From: Pseudomonas hefeiensis
GTDB lineage: Bacteria > Pseudomonadota > Gammaproteobacteria > Pseudomonadales > Pseudomonadaceae
Direction of reading: 5' to 3'
Length of the DNA: 64,000 nt
NCBI RefSeq assembly: GCF_030687835.1
Contig: NZ_CP117449.1
Location: 6,267,001 to 6,331,000, forward strand
This document shows positions 36,634 to 46,753 of this stretch, piece after piece. The translations under genes were made by a program, and so were the position numbers. Position 1 is the stretch's first letter. Each line of letters starts with the position of its first letter. The notes below the pieces were generated by a model that was given only the letters and a program-made list of their open reading frames with translations, was not told the DNA's origin and ran no database searches.

Positions 36634-36912
36634 ATGGGACTGGAAGACGAATACGTCGGCGATGCCGATTGGCAAAGTTTCGTGCGGTTGTACGAAGAGG
36701 ACTACCTCGACGACAACGCTCGCACGCTGGCCAAGGCCATGGATGACAACCTCGACATGGCAGTCGTGCTCTACGGAAAAAGGGGGCTCAAGGAAGGGTT
36801 CTGGTGGCTGGAGCAGACCGTGCCCGCCCTGGGGAACAAACGCCCGGCCGATTGCCTCAAGACCCCGAAACTGATCAAGCGTCTGAGAATGGCCTTGATG
36901 AGCATGCCCTAA
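36634..36912 (+). CDS. Candidate immunity protein with MbcA/ParS/Xre-type toxin-binding domain
   Basis: 92 residues starting at ATG 36634, one base after the rhs stop. The second half, roughly residues 46-92 (LYGKRGLKEGFWWLEQTVPALG, NKRPADCLKTPKLIKRL), has the pattern of the antitoxin MbcA/ParS/Xre toxin-binding domain: WL, then PALG, then RP..CL.T and a final helix. In chromosomal RES-Xre pairs this domain covers the RES active site. The N-terminal helix-turn-helix DNA-binding domain of normal Xre antitoxins appears absent or replaced by a short acidic helical segment, so it is probably a pure protein-protein inhibitor. Cytoplasmic. Role inferred from its position behind a RES toxin and from the motif. 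Confidence 0.82.
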   Translation: MGLEDEYVGDADWQSFVRLYEEDYLDDNARTLAKAMDDNLDMAVVLYGKRGLKEGFWWLEQTVPALGNKRPADCLKTPKLIKRLRMALMSMP

Positions 36913-37015
36913 CCCACCAGCAACAGCAGCGAGGCAATCCGCGACATGATGGCCGTGCTCCTCGAGTTGGAGCGGGGTCATTCATGAGTGTAGGCGCGCA
37001 CCTGGGGCAGAGTTC
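36913..37015. other. Short spacer with an in-frame peptide remnant after the immunity gene
   Basis: After the immunity stop codon the same frame stays open for 23 codons (36913-36981), reading TSNSSEAIRDMMAVLLELERGHS from its second codon on in pieces, before TGA at 36982. It looks like the 3' tail of another coding sequence, perhaps an older immunity gene. No terminator is evident; the converging transporter gene ends at 37016. Confidence 0.3.
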
Positions 37016-38329
37016 TTACGATTCACAGGCCAACGAGGGCTGTGCGGTCTTCGAGTGCCGGGCGGGAAAATACGCTGCCGCCCACACACCCACCGCGCCC
37101 ATCACCACGCAATACCCCACGCATACCCACGGGCTCCACGGCACCAGCGCGATCAGCATCAAAGGCGTCACGCTGGCCCACAGGGCGTAGGCGATGTTGT
37201 AGGTGAACGAGATGCCGGACACGCGGATTTTCGGCGGAAACAGGCTGACCATCACCGATGGCACCGCGCCGACCACGCCACAACACAGCCCGGCCACTGC
37301 GTAGGCCAGGCCCAGCCAGGCGCCGCCGCTGATCAGGCTGGCGTAGAGCACGGCGATGCCCGCCGGCAACAACAGGCTGTAGAGCATGACGGTGCGCCAG
37401 GCGCCGATGCGGTCGACGATGAGGCCGGCCAGGACACAGCCAATGTTCAGAAAGACGATGCCCAGGCTGCTCAGGGCGAACGTGTGACTGGGGGTCATGC
37501 CGAAGCTTTTTTGCATCACGGTCGGGGTGATGACCACGAACACCACCACGGCGGACGTCAGCACGCAGGTGAGGACGGCGGCGGGCAGCAAGGCATGGCG
37601 ATGGTCCCGCAGGACGGTGCGTAGCGGCAGTTCCGGCGCGCCCTCGCGCTTGGCTTGCAGGGCCATGAAGATCGGCGTTTCGCTCAGCCAGCGGCGCAGC
37701 CAGACGCCAATGACACCGAAGACCCCACCCAGCAGGAACGGCAAGCGCCAGGCGTAGTCGAGGATCTCCGCCGGGGTGAAGATTTGCGCCAGCGCCGTGG
37801 CGGTCAGGGCGCCAAGCAAATAGCCGAAGGTCAGGCCGGCCTGGAGGAAACCCAGCGCGTAGCCACGATGGTGCAGCGGTGCATGTTCGGCCACGAACAC
37901 CCAGGCGCTCGGCACTTCGCCGCCCACCGCCGCGCCTTGCAGGATGCGCAGCGCCAGCAGCAACAACGGGGCGAAATAACCGATTTGCGCGTAGGTCGGC
38001 ATTATGCCGATGAGCAGGCAGGGCAAGGCCATCATCAGGATGCTCAGGCTGAACACCCGCTTGCGCCCCAGGCGATCGGCGAAGTGCGCCATGAGGATGC
38101 CGCCCAGGGGCCGGGCCAGGTAGCCGGTGACGAAAATCCCGAAGCTTTGCAGCAGGCGCAGCCATTCCGGCATTTGCGGCGGAAAGAACAGTTGGCTGAG
38201 GACCAGGGCGAAGAAGACGAAGATGATGAAGTCGTAGATCTCCAGCGCGCCGCCCAGGGCGGCGAGCCCCAGGGTTTTGTAGTCGGATCGGCTGAATCGG
38301 GCGTCTGGCAGATGAGTTGTGGCAGTCAT
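37016..38329 (-). CDS. MFS transporter, metabolite:H+ symporter (MHS) family
   Basis: 437 residues with about 12 predicted TM helices. Family marks of sugar/MHS porters: LARPLGGILMAHFADRLGRKRVF (loop 2-3 signature GxxxDRxGRK), ALRILQGAAVGGEVPSAWVFVAEHAP, and HRGYALGFLQAG. Known members carry dicarboxylates, proline/betaine, shikimate or similar organic acids; the substrate here cannot be told from sequence. It is monocistronic or paired with the small ORF upstream. It converges with the T6SS effector island and marks its end. Confidence 0.85.
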   Translation of the reverse strand: MTATTHLPDARFSRSDYKTLGLAALGGALEIYDFIIFVFFALVLSQLFFPPQMPEWLRLLQSFGIFVTGYLARPLGGILMAHFADRLGRKRVFSLSILMMALPCLLIGIMPTYAQIGYFAPLLLLALRILQGAAVGGEVPSAWVFVAEHAPLHHRGYALGFLQAGLTFGYLLGALTATALAQIFTPAEILDYAWRLPFLLGGVFGVIGVWLRRWLSETPIFMALQAKREGAPELPLRTVLRDHRHALLPAAVLTCVLTSAVVVFVVITPTVMQKSFGMTPSHTFALSSLGIVFLNIGCVLAGLIVDRIGAWRTVMLYSLLLPAGIAVLYASLISGGAWLGLAYAVAGLCCGVVGAVPSVMVSLFPPKIRVSGISFTYNIAYALWASVTPLMLIALVPWSPWVCVGYCVVMGAVGVWAAAYFPARHSKTAQPSLACES

Positions 38330-38368
38330 GGGCAGATTTGGATACGAAAAGTTGTTGAGCGGGACGGT

Positions 38369-38542
38369 TCAGGCGTCTTGGCCGTCATCCATGGGCTGTG
38401 CCGGCAGTTGGCCTGGCTCAGCGTCTTCGGCCTCTTCAGCAGGCAGGAAATCCTTGCGGCTCTGGGCGATGGCCCGGCGTATTTCGTCGCCCTTGGTGGG
38501 GCAGTTCTTGAGGCGGGCGATGCCGTCGGGTTTCTGCGTCAT
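38369..38542 (-). CDS. Small acidic hypothetical protein
   Basis: 57 residues from ATG 38542, preceded by GGAGG six bases upstream: TQKPDGIARLKNCPTKGDE, then a helical IRRAIAQSRKDFLPAEEAE and a Pro/Asp-rich tail. The good ribosome-binding site and the ordinary amino-acid composition suggest a real gene. No family recognised. It lies just upstream of the MHS transporter in the same direction and may be cotranscribed. Confidence 0.55.
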   Translation of the reverse strand: MTQKPDGIARLKNCPTKGDEIRRAIAQSRKDFLPAEEAEDAEPGQLPAQPMDDGQDA

Positions 38543-38676
38543 CGCCATCCTCCGGTATGAATGAACAGGGGCCCGATAGTGCTCGCTTTTGACGCGTGAT
38601 GCCAATGTTGTGATGGGGGGTTGCTACGCAACCCAGCGGGCGCAAGCTCCCTCGCCACAGGGGAATGTTGTCTGGG

Positions 38677-39237
38677 TTAGCGGTGGTAGCGGCGCACTAC
38701 GCTGCTATTGCGTAAGACGTGCCCGTTGATTCTTTCCATCAGTTGGGGGCGTGTGAGGCCGGCTGGCAGGGCGTGCGGGGGCAGGTCGAGCGCGTATATC
38801 TGAATCAGGTAATGGTGAGCGCTATCGCCGATGGGTGGACAAGGGCCAATGTAGCCGCGGGAGTTTTTGCTGTTGGTGCCGCTTACGCCTTCAAGGGCAG
38901 ACTGGGTGCCCATGCCCGTCGGGATGTGTCGCGTGCTGGCCTTGATGCCGTAATGAACCCAGTGGTCGACGCCCTGGCCTTTCTGGCCGTCCGGGTCGTG
39001 CATGACAATGGCATAGCTGAGGGTGCCGGGCGGGCCCGCCGTCCAGCTCAAGGCCGGGGAAATGTTCTTACCGCCGCAGTTGTTCGCGTCACTGGCGGCA
39101 GCCGCAGTGAACAGCCGGTTATCCGACACACCTGGAATGCTGAGGGTGAAACGTTCCTGAGCCTGGGCCGCCCCTTGTGCGCACAGCACGAGGGCGATGG
39201 CCGCCAGCCAGGGAGTCAGGGAAGTCAATCGAGTCAT
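38677..39237 (-). CDS. Exported YbhB/YbcL-family (PEBP-like) protein
   Basis: 186 residues from ATG 39237, with AAGGTG upstream; a GTG at 39246 is the alternative. Sec signal peptide (LTPWLAAIALVLCAQGAAQA). The mature domain has the phosphatidylethanolamine-binding fold: GGKNISPALSWTAGPPGTLSYAIVMHDPDG in parts (NISPALSW, VMHDPD), VDHWVHYGI, GYIGPCPPIGDSAHHY and IQIYALD. The bacterial function is not settled. Monocistronic. Confidence 0.88.
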   Translation of the reverse strand: MTRLTSLTPWLAAIALVLCAQGAAQAQERFTLSIPGVSDNRLFTAAAASDANNCGGKNISPALSWTAGPPGTLSYAIVMHDPDGQKGQGVDHWVHYGIKASTRHIPTGMGTQSALEGVSGTNSKNSRGYIGPCPPIGDSAHHYLIQIYALDLPPHALPAGLTRPQLMERINGHVLRNSSVVRRYHR

Positions 39238-39396
39238 ACCGGGCACCTTATGAGGATCAGGCCATGGACGGCTTGCGAACTATAGCCGCAGCGCCTGCCG
39301 GGTTTCAGTGACAATTACGATGAACTTCACTCCGCTCCACCGACAATTCCACATTTGGCTGCGCTGACCACAATATCCGCGACACCCTCAATCCCC

Positions 39397-40074
39397 TGTG
39401 GGAGCGGGCTTGCTCGCGAAGGCGGTGGGTCAGCTTGCATCACTGCCGGATGCGCCACCGTCATCGCGGGCAAGCCTTGCTCCCACAGTTTTCCGAGTCG
39501 TTTGCAGATCCTCATCCACCACAGATCCCCTGTGGGAGCGGGCTTGCTCGCAAAAGCGGTGGGTCAGCTTGCATCACGGCCAGATGCGCCACCGTCATCG
39601 CGGGCAAGCCTTGCTCCCACAGTTTTCCGAGTCGTTCGCAGATCCCCATCCACCACAAATCCCCTGTGGGAGCGGGCTTGCTCTCGAAAGCGGTGGGTCA
39701 GCTTGCATCACTGCCAGATGCGCCACCGTCATGGCAGGCAAGCCTTGCTCCCACAGTTTTCCGAGTCGTTCGCAGATCCACATCCACCACCACCCCCCCT
39801 GTGGGAGCGAGCCTGCTCGCGATAGCGGTGGGTCAGCTTGCATCACTGCCGGCTGTGCCACCGTCATCGCGGGCAAGCCTTGCTCCCACAGTTTTCCGAG
39901 TCGTTCGCAGATCCCCATCCACCACAAATCCCCTGTGGGAGCGAGCCTACTCGCGATAGCGGTGGGTCAGCTTGCATCACTGCCGGCTTTGCCACCGTCA
40001 TGGCAGGCAAGCCTTGCTTCCACAGTTTTCCGAGTCGTTCGCAGATCCCCATCCACCACAAATCCACTGTGGGC
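39397..40074. repeat. 134-bp tandem array of REPIN units, five copies plus a partial sixth
   Basis: The motif TGTGGGAGCG begins at 39397, 39531, 39665, 39800, 39934 and (degenerate) 40068, so the unit is 134-135 bp. Each unit holds a complete REPIN (TGTGGGAGC...GCTCCCACA, about 90 bp) plus a linker containing TTTTCCGAGTCGTT and CAGATCC. Differences between copies are few. The long ORFs seen across it repeat one peptide and are artefacts. The interval 39247-40152 has no other gene. Confidence 0.92.
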
Positions 40075-40152
40075 GCGAACGCGGCGCTTTGAAGGAAATG
40101 TCCGACGAACTGGAGAGCAAAAAGATCAAAAGATCGCAACCTGCGGCAGCGC

Positions 40153-40656
40153 CTACACCGATTGGTCGACCGGCAGGTGAATCACCCGGGGCCGTTCCAG
40201 CGGTGCCAGTGGCGGCGGTTGCAGTTCCGGGCTCAGCAGATGGAAATGCGCCACGACGTGGCTGATATCACCGTCCTGGTTGTTATGAATGATCTTGGAG
40301 CCGGGCCGGCGCAACGTGTCCAGACGCGCGTCAGTCAATTTGAAGCTTTCGCTCAAACCTTGATCATCCACCACCGGCGCCGGCAGCCGACGCTGGGCGA
40401 AGCTGCGGCTCTTGCGCTGCTGATAGCGCGCCCAGGTAATCAGGATCACCGCGTTGACCAAGGCGATCCAGCCGTATATCTGCAATGTCCCCAGGGTGTC
40501 CAGTAACGAGCCACCGAGGCGCGGACCTGCCTGGCTGTCGAACAGCGGCCAGAGCCCGTTGACCAGCAGATACAACAGCCCGAGCCACGCCAGCACGGTA
40601 AAGAGCGCATCGATGACCACCAGAAAAGGTCTTTGTCGGGTCCTGATAATTTTCAT
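40153..40656 (-). CDS. pgaD: PgaD, accessory subunit of PNAG synthase
   Basis: 167 residues with two TM helices near the N-terminus ([20 protein letters not shown] and [19 protein letters not shown]) and a cytoplasmic, Pro-rich tail. It begins [11 protein letters not shown], typical for PgaD. PgaD assists glycosyltransferase PgaC and, in E. coli, takes part in its stimulation by cyclic di-GMP. It overlaps pgaC by 4 nt. The long C-terminal tail is larger than in the E. coli protein. Confidence 0.9.
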   Translation of the reverse strand: MKIIRTRQRPFLVVIDALFTVLAWLGLLYLLVNGLWPLFDSQAGPRLGGSLLDTLGTLQIYGWIALVNAVILITWARYQQRKSRSFAQRRLPAPVVDDQGLSESFKLTDARLDTLRRPGSKIIHNNQDGDISHVVAHFHLLSPELQPPPLAPLERPRVIHLPVDQSV

Positions 40657-42008
40657 CGGATCACTTCCTCTTCTTCATCATCGAACGGTTTGATGCCGCG
40701 ATCCGGACTGACCCAGCGCGCACGCTTCTGATGCTGCCCGAACAGCACTTTTGGAAAACTCACCAGGGTGGTGAACAGGCTGATCAGCCAGAACACCAAC
40801 GGGTACCACACCACCCAGAACATGATGTGCCACAAACCTTTTTCGTAGCGGCGATCAATCAGGATGCTCACCGCGAACTGCATCAGGCACACCACCGCCA
40901 ACAGCAACCCGGTGAAGGCCGGCGGCATGAGGTGATCGACCGCGATGGCCGCTGGCATTTCGACGAATTTACCGGCGCCCCAGAAGATCACCGACAGCAG
41001 GAAGGTGAACGCCCAACCGGTGGACAGGCAATATTCGAACAGCAGCGGCCACAGGTAGCGGTGGCGGTATTGCCAGATGCCGCGGATGTTCTTGAACAGC
41101 ACCTCGGCCCCGCCCTGGGCCCAGCGCAAGCGTTGCCGCCACAGGCCGCGCAGGGTTTCGGGCATGAGGATCCAGCACAGGGCACGGGGCTCGTAGAAGA
41201 TGCTCCAGTGGTCCAGTTGCAGTTTCCAGCTGATGTCGATGTCTTCGGTGATCATGTCCGGGCTCCAGTAGCCGACCCGGTGCAGGGCCGTGCGACGGAA
41301 GGCGACGATCACGCCGGAGACGGTGAAGATCCGCCCGAAGACTCGTTGGGTACGCTTGATCAAGCCGATGATCGAGGAGAACTCGCCAACCTGTACCCGA
41401 CCGATCAACGTGGAGCGGGTGCGGATACGCGGGTTGCCGGTCACCGCACCGAGGCGGGCGTTGTCCAGCATCGGCGCGACCAGATAGGCGCAGGTGTTGG
41501 GCGCCAGCAGCGCGTCACCGTCGATGCACACCAGGTATTCACTGCGCGCCGCGATGGCACCCATGCGCAGGGCCACAGCCTTGCCCTGGTTTTCCGCCAG
41601 ATGCAGTACGCGCAGGCGCGGATCATCAGCCGCCAGCTGGTCGAGCATTTGGGCGGTGTTGTCTTTCGAGCCGTCGTTGATGGCGATGACCTCGATGTTC
41701 GGGTAATGCTGGCCCAGCGCGGCGTGAATGGTATCGGCGACGTTGTCGCCCTCGTTGAAGCACGGAATCAGGATGCTGATCAGCGGTTCCCCGGCCAGCG
41801 GCGGCGGCAGGGTGTCGTCCTTCCACGGCCAGTGACGCTCCCAGTGCAGCCAGAAATACAGGCCGCCGGCGATCCACAGCCCGGACATGAACAGCGGGTA
41901 AAAGAACACGAAGTCCATCAGGAATTGCCCGGTGACCAGGAAGATCAGGCCCAGGGGCACCCCAAGGACGATCGCCAGCACCAGCAGGGCGAGCAGTCTG
42001 TCGAGCAT
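40653..42008 (-). CDS. pgaC: PgaC, poly-beta-1,6-N-acetylglucosamine synthase
   Basis: 451 residues, GT2-family processive glycosyltransferase. Two TM helices precede the catalytic domain ([36 protein letters not shown] with the DxD motif, [13 protein letters not shown] with the TED motif, and QRLRWAQGG, the QxxRW signature). Further TM helices lie at the C-terminus. It polymerises UDP-GlcNAc into PNAG at the inner membrane. Between pgaB and pgaD, 1-nt gap after pgaB. Confidence 0.96.
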   Translation of the reverse strand: MLDRLLALLVLAIVLGVPLGLIFLVTGQFLMDFVFFYPLFMSGLWIAGGLYFWLHWERHWPWKDDTLPPPLAGEPLISILIPCFNEGDNVADTIHAALGQHYPNIEVIAINDGSKDNTAQMLDQLAADDPRLRVLHLAENQGKAVALRMGAIAARSEYLVCIDGDALLAPNTCAYLVAPMLDNARLGAVTGNPRIRTRSTLIGRVQVGEFSSIIGLIKRTQRVFGRIFTVSGVIVAFRRTALHRVGYWSPDMITEDIDISWKLQLDHWSIFYEPRALCWILMPETLRGLWRQRLRWAQGGAEVLFKNIRGIWQYRHRYLWPLLFEYCLSTGWAFTFLLSVIFWGAGKFVEMPAAIAVDHLMPPAFTGLLLAVVCLMQFAVSILIDRRYEKGLWHIMFWVVWYPLVFWLISLFTTLVSFPKVLFGQHQKRARWVSPDRGIKPFDDEEEEVIR

Positions 42009-42009
42009 G

Positions 42010-44013
42010 TCAAGGATTCCACTTGTTGGAGAGCGCCGGCCGCACGGTTTTCACCGCGGGCTGGTCTTCGATGAAGTTGTCCGGGTAATAACCGAAACTG
42101 GTCACACCTGAGCGCTTGAGGCGCCCCATCCATTCGGCCAATTGTTCGCCGTCGATGTCGCTGACCGGTTGGCTGTGCCAGTCACGGGCCTGCAATTCGA
42201 ACACCGTGCGCTTGAGGGCACCGGGGCGGGCCTTGACGGTCTCCACCAGACGCTCAAGCCAGGGGCCAGATTGCTCACGGGTCTGCTTTTCCATCAACGG
42301 CATGGCCATCGGGGCCGTCCAGTTGTAGGCGCCAAGGAAGTCGTCCAGGTTCTGGGCGAACCAGGCTTCGCTTTCGGGATTGAGCATCGGTTCGGCAAAA
42401 ATATTGCGCGCTGTCAGCACCTGCGGGCCACGAATCGCCCGGACCTTGGCGGTGAGCTCATGGGTGAAGTCGATCAGGTAGCGGCTCTTGAAACGGGTCC
42501 AGCGCTGCATCGCCGCCGGGTCGTCCCGCAGGGTGGCGATGGACGTCGGCAGGCCGTTGGCGGCATAGACTTTCAGGGCGGCGGGGCCGGCATCCTCGAA
42601 GTCAGAAAACACCGCGTCGTCATGGTACAGAACGCCGTCCACCGAACTCATCCGCGCCAGGTCTTCGTAGATTTCGCCAATGACCCGTCGCACGCTCGGA
42701 TCGAAGGGCGACAAACGTACGTACTGATCCGGGTCCACACCCGTGCGGCCAGTTTCCGGGTCCCAACGTTGTACACGGGGCAGCTGCGGATCCAGGCCAA
42801 AACTGAGCACTGGCATCCAGGCGAAGACCTTGGCGTTGGCCCGGGTTTTCAGTTGCCACGCAACCCGGTCGAACAGGTCGGCCCGGACCGGCAGGTGACG
42901 GTTGGGGAAGTACAGCGAATGCACCAGGCCATCACCTTTCGGATCGGCAAAGGCTTGCAGAAAAACGGTGTTGGCGCCCAGGTCGTAGATGCGCTGGATC
43001 AGCTTGCCGACATTGGCTTCCTGCTGCACAGGGTCCGGGTCGTAGACGTAATCCAGGTCGACATGGACCACCCGCAACGGGTCCATGGTCTGCACGCCGA
43101 CGACGCTCTCGGCAAAGCGGGCACCGTCTGGATCGGAGGCCACCAGAAAACGCGGGCCGCTCATCAGGTTATTGAGGCTGTCGAGGCCATCTTCCAGGGT
43201 CAGGGCCATTTGATAGCCTTCGCTGCCGATCACCTGCAACGCGGTGCCATCGGCGGCACCGTAGGGCCAGACCCACACGCGCGGACTGTAGCCGGTGACC
43301 TTGCGGATTTTCTCGGAAATGGCCACCACGTCCTTGCGCTGGCGAGCCTGGAAATCAGCTTCGCTTTCATAGCGACCGGTGGCGGGATCGTAGCGCCGGG
43401 TCGTCGCCGCCGGTTGCAGGTTGCCTTGCGGGTTAGCCAGTACCCCTTTGTGATTGGCGTCGGTGTGGGCGGCGATTTCCACCAGGCCCGATTTCGAGAC
43501 CTCGCGAATTTGCTCCCAGGTCAAAAATTCGGAACGCTTGCGCGGCACCCCGGCGAAGTCCACCGGCTGGTTCGACGGCGTGTCGATCCAGCTGCCGACC
43601 GGGGCCAATAGTGCCGGCCAGTTATAGGCCCGCAGGATCGGCATGACACGGGTGTAAAAGCTTGAGTAGCCGTCGTCAAAACTCAACAGCACCGCCCGCG
43701 GCGGCAGTTCCGGACCACCGTTGCGAGCGGTGATGACCTGGTCCACGGTGACGGGCTGGTAGTTGTTTTCCCGCAGCCACGCCAATTGCTCGATCAGACG
43801 CTCAGTACGAACGGCCACGAGCGCCTGATCAGGGTCGCGGTCTTCGACATCGTGATAGGCGATGCCGAGCACGTGGTTTTTCGGCCACGGTGCGTCATTG
43901 GCCGCCAGCGGGCGCTGTGAGGGCGGTGTGAACGCCGGGGCTTGCTGGGCACAAGCGCTGATCAGCAAGACCCCCAGCAGAAGGATGAATCGCGAAATGA
44001 CAGGCATCTTCAA
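42010..44013 (-). CDS. pgaB: PgaB, PNAG de-N-acetylase lipoprotein
   Basis: 667 residues. Lipoprotein signal ending LLISACAQQ. The N-terminal polysaccharide-deacetylase domain ([46 protein letters not shown]) is followed by the glycoside-hydrolase-like C-terminal domain ([42 protein letters not shown]). PgaB partly deacetylates PNAG in the periplasm, needed for its export. Its start lies 6 nt after the pgaA stop. Confidence 0.95.
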   Translation of the reverse strand: MKMPVISRFILLLGVLLISACAQQAPAFTPPSQRPLAANDAPWPKNHVLGIAYHDVEDRDPDQALVAVRTERLIEQLAWLRENNYQPVTVDQVITARNGGPELPPRAVLLSFDDGYSSFYTRVMPILRAYNWPALLAPVGSWIDTPSNQPVDFAGVPRKRSEFLTWEQIREVSKSGLVEIAAHTDANHKGVLANPQGNLQPAATTRRYDPATGRYESEADFQARQRKDVVAISEKIRKVTGYSPRVWVWPYGAADGTALQVIGSEGYQMALTLEDGLDSLNNLMSGPRFLVASDPDGARFAESVVGVQTMDPLRVVHVDLDYVYDPDPVQQEANVGKLIQRIYDLGANTVFLQAFADPKGDGLVHSLYFPNRHLPVRADLFDRVAWQLKTRANAKVFAWMPVLSFGLDPQLPRVQRWDPETGRTGVDPDQYVRLSPFDPSVRRVIGEIYEDLARMSSVDGVLYHDDAVFSDFEDAGPAALKVYAANGLPTSIATLRDDPAAMQRWTRFKSRYLIDFTHELTAKVRAIRGPQVLTARNIFAEPMLNPESEAWFAQNLDDFLGAYNWTAPMAMPLMEKQTREQSGPWLERLVETVKARPGALKRTVFELQARDWHSQPVSDIDGEQLAEWMGRLKRSGVTSFGYYPDNFIEDQPAVKTVRPALSNKWNP

Positions 44014-44019
44014 ACTCTT

Positions 44020-46502
44020 CTAGAAGCGGTAGGTGAGGTCGACAAGCAGGCGCAGATCGCTTTCACGGTCGCCGTCGTAGGGCCGGTTGAGCCAGCTCAG
44101 CGCGGCACCTGCCTCAAGCACGTCGTTCCAGATAAAACGCTGGCCGTAACTGAGCAAACCCATGGCGCCGGTGCTATGGTCGCGCTGGCTGTAGGTGCCG
44201 GCGCCGGCCTGGAACTGCTGGCTCCACGTCGTTTCGTAGCGGCGGTACAGCACATGATTGGCGCTGACCGTCGGCATGACGCTCAAATCTGACTTGGGGT
44301 TGAAATACGGGACTTCGTCAGAGCCACTGTTGCGGCTGGCCCCCACTTCCAGGCCCAGCTCCACTTGCAGCCGTGGAGCGCTGTAAATGCCTTCGCGACC
44401 GGTGAGCAGGGCTTCGAGGCGGTTGTTGCCATCACTGAAATGCGACGGGCTGACAGTCAGTTGCCACTCCCGGCTTTTTCGTGGGCACGCCAGCGAACGA
44501 AACCACTGCCGCCGTTGGCACGAATGCCGCTGTTGAGCGCCCGCAGCGGGGTGTTGGCCGAGAGGTAATCCAGGCTGCCACCGTACTGCCAGTGATCGTT
44601 GATGTCCCGGGCCACGGCCAGGCGTGCACCCTGTTTGTCACCGGAGCCATACGAGTGGTTGGAGACTTCCGCTTCCAGGGTCATGTCACGGGTGCGGCGC
44701 TCCACACCCAGACGCTGCCAGCGATGGTGACCGGTGCCTTCCTCGAAATCGCCAGTGGCGTAACCGGCGCCACCGAATAGCCGCCAGTCTTCATTAATGG
44801 GAGGGCTGTAGAGCAGCGTTTCAATACCAAAGTCGCGACTGCCGGTGACTGCACCGGCATCACCGTTGCCGCCGCCATAACTCTTGCCGGTGTAGGCTTC
44901 GATACGCAGTTCGGCCATGTCGTGCACTTCGCGCTGGCGTTGCAGGCGTTTGACATGGGCGTTCTCCGGGAAACGGGCGACCACGTCGTCGGTCAGCGCG
45001 TCCATCTGCCGCCATTCCTGCAAATCCATAGCGGCGCGGGCCTGGGCGACTTCCAGCTCACGGTTACGCGGGGTCGTGGTTTCGACTTCCTTGAGCAGAC
45101 TTTCAGAACGTCGCGGCCATTGCCGGGCCTGGTACAGATCAGCCTGGGCCAGTCGCAACCCGATGTTGCCGGGGCCTTGATTGACCAGGGTCGCCAGGCG
45201 CGTCTCGGCGGCGGGCAGATCGGCGCCATATGTGCCGGCCTGAGCAGCAAGCTGTTGAGCGTCCATCCACTCATCGTTGGGGTTGCCGATGGGCAGTCCT
45301 TTAAGTTCGACGCGTGGCTGCTGGGATTTGGCCAGGTCTTCGGCCAGGGCACGGGCCTCTTCGGATTTTTCACTTTCCAGCAGTGCGTAGTAGAGCGCGG
45401 TGCTGTCTTCAAAGCGGTCCGCCGGGTCGGCATCAGGCGCTGTCAGTACCCGCCGGTACAGATCGACAGCCATCTCCGGTTCACGCTGCTCCAGATAGGA
45501 GGACGCCACCCAGCGCAAGGCATAAGTGGGGATGGCCACGCCTTCGGCGAGCAGTGTCTGGTATTGGGCAATCACTTCTGCCCGTCGAGCACGGGCGTTT
45601 AGAGCGCCCATGCGGTCGATGCGCCAACGCAGTACATCGTCATGGGCCTCGGCCACCGGAGTCCAGGTGGCGAGCAGCTTGTCGTAATCGGCCAGGGCGC
45701 GGTCTGCGATGACGAAGCGATCCTTCTCGCTGCGACTCGCCATGTCCGCCAGGCGCACCCGTTCAGCCGCAACATCGCCCTCCAGTCGCCGCTGCACGCC
45801 CTGATCGATCAACCCGGGTTTCAGACGAGCCAGGCGCAAGGCCGGCTCAGGCAGGCGGGCCCGTTGCAGTGCAATGATGTATTCACGGGCGACTTCCAGA
45901 TTGTTGCCGGCGCGGGTGAAGGCCTGGTCGTATTCGAACAGCGCCTCGTGTGGACTGTTGGCACGGGTCAGGGCATAACCCAAGGCCAGCCGGCGCGCCG
46001 GGTCTTCAGGTTTGGCAGCGACCATGGTCCTGGCCCGACTGACCGCTTCGTCGGGTTTACCGGCGTCGGCCTGGGTCAAGGCCAAGCCCAGTTGCAGATC
46101 AGGGTTCTGAGGTTCGACTATCAAAGCCTGGCGATAGATCGCGCTAGCCGAGTCCCAGCGCTTGAGATTGCGATAAGCACGGGCCGTTGCAGTCAGCGCC
46201 GCAACTGGCAGGTCGCGATAGCGGCCTTGGGCTTCATAGACTTTCACCACCTCGGCATCGAAACCGGCCCAACTGGCGATCTGCAGGTGATCACTGATTT
46301 GCGCGGTGCTGGCCTGACCGGCCGGGACCTGGCGCAAGACGGTCAACGCAGGCGTGTAATGGCCGGCGCGAGCGTCATGCACCATTTGGTCATAAGCGGT
46401 ATCGGCGAACGCCAGCACCGGCCAGCACAATTGGCTGCACAGCGCGAGGCGAAACAACGGGCGCAAACCACATTGAATAAAGGGACCCACAGTACGCGGC
46501 AT
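44020..46502 (-). pseudogene. pgaA: PgaA, outer-membrane PNAG exporter (frameshifted as read)
   Basis: ATG 46502 opens a 681-codon frame: signal peptide (about residues 12-33), TPR-like superhelix (YDQMVHDARAGHYTPAL, ALIVEPQNPDLQLGLALTQ, RRLALGYALTRANSPHEALF) and the first part of the C-terminal beta barrel. The frame stops early at 44457 (WRAHEKAGSGN), while the missing barrel strands continue in the next frame (REWQLTVSPSHFSDGNNRLE, then SDLRLLVDLTYRF at the end, the normal terminal beta strand with aromatic last residue). Adding one base in the T-run at 44475-44479 (A-run in the gene) restores 827 residues, the expected PgaA size. A true frameshift would abolish PNAG export; a sequence error is likelier because pgaBCD are intact. 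Confidence 0.9.
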
Positions 46503-46672
46503 TCGTCAGCATCCTTACATGGCCAGCCGGGTCGCAGTGCCCCCTTGCCCATCAAACAGGAAGCCGGATCAAAGGAATCCAGCCAAGCTCTAATGGGCCT
46601 AGTTTTGCACTCTGGGACGGGGCGTCCTCCAAAACGCCATAATTCTTCAGAATCGATACAGATTCTCGCGGC

Positions 46673-46716
46673 AAAAAAAAAGGGCATCCGACTCAATCGG
46701 CTTGCCCCTTTTTTTC
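46673..46716 (-). terminator. Rho-independent terminator downstream of HU gene
   Basis: A9-GGGCA...TGCCC-T7 arrangement: the stem GGGCA/TGCCC (extended by AAAA/TTTT and inner TCCGA/TCGG) is flanked by a long A-run and T-run, so it can act in both directions. It ends the HU transcript before the pga promoter region (46503-46672), which shows no other feature I can name. Confidence 0.85.
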
Positions 46717-46753
46717 TACCGTTTGTTCCCCCTAAGCGGGGAGTCCGCGGCGA

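Noticed and set aside
36990..37190. ORF beginning MSVGAHLGQSS downstream of the Rhs immunity gene
   Set aside because: Overlaps the antisense 3' end of the MHS transporter and shows no family features.
39397..40074. CRISPR array
   Set aside because: The regular spacing looked CRISPR-like, but the whole unit including the linker is repeated, there are no unique spacers, the units are too long and no cas gene is present.
39397..40180. Long ORFs across the 134-bp array
   Set aside because: Encode the same 44-45 residue peptide again and again because the unit is close to a multiple of three; no start signals.
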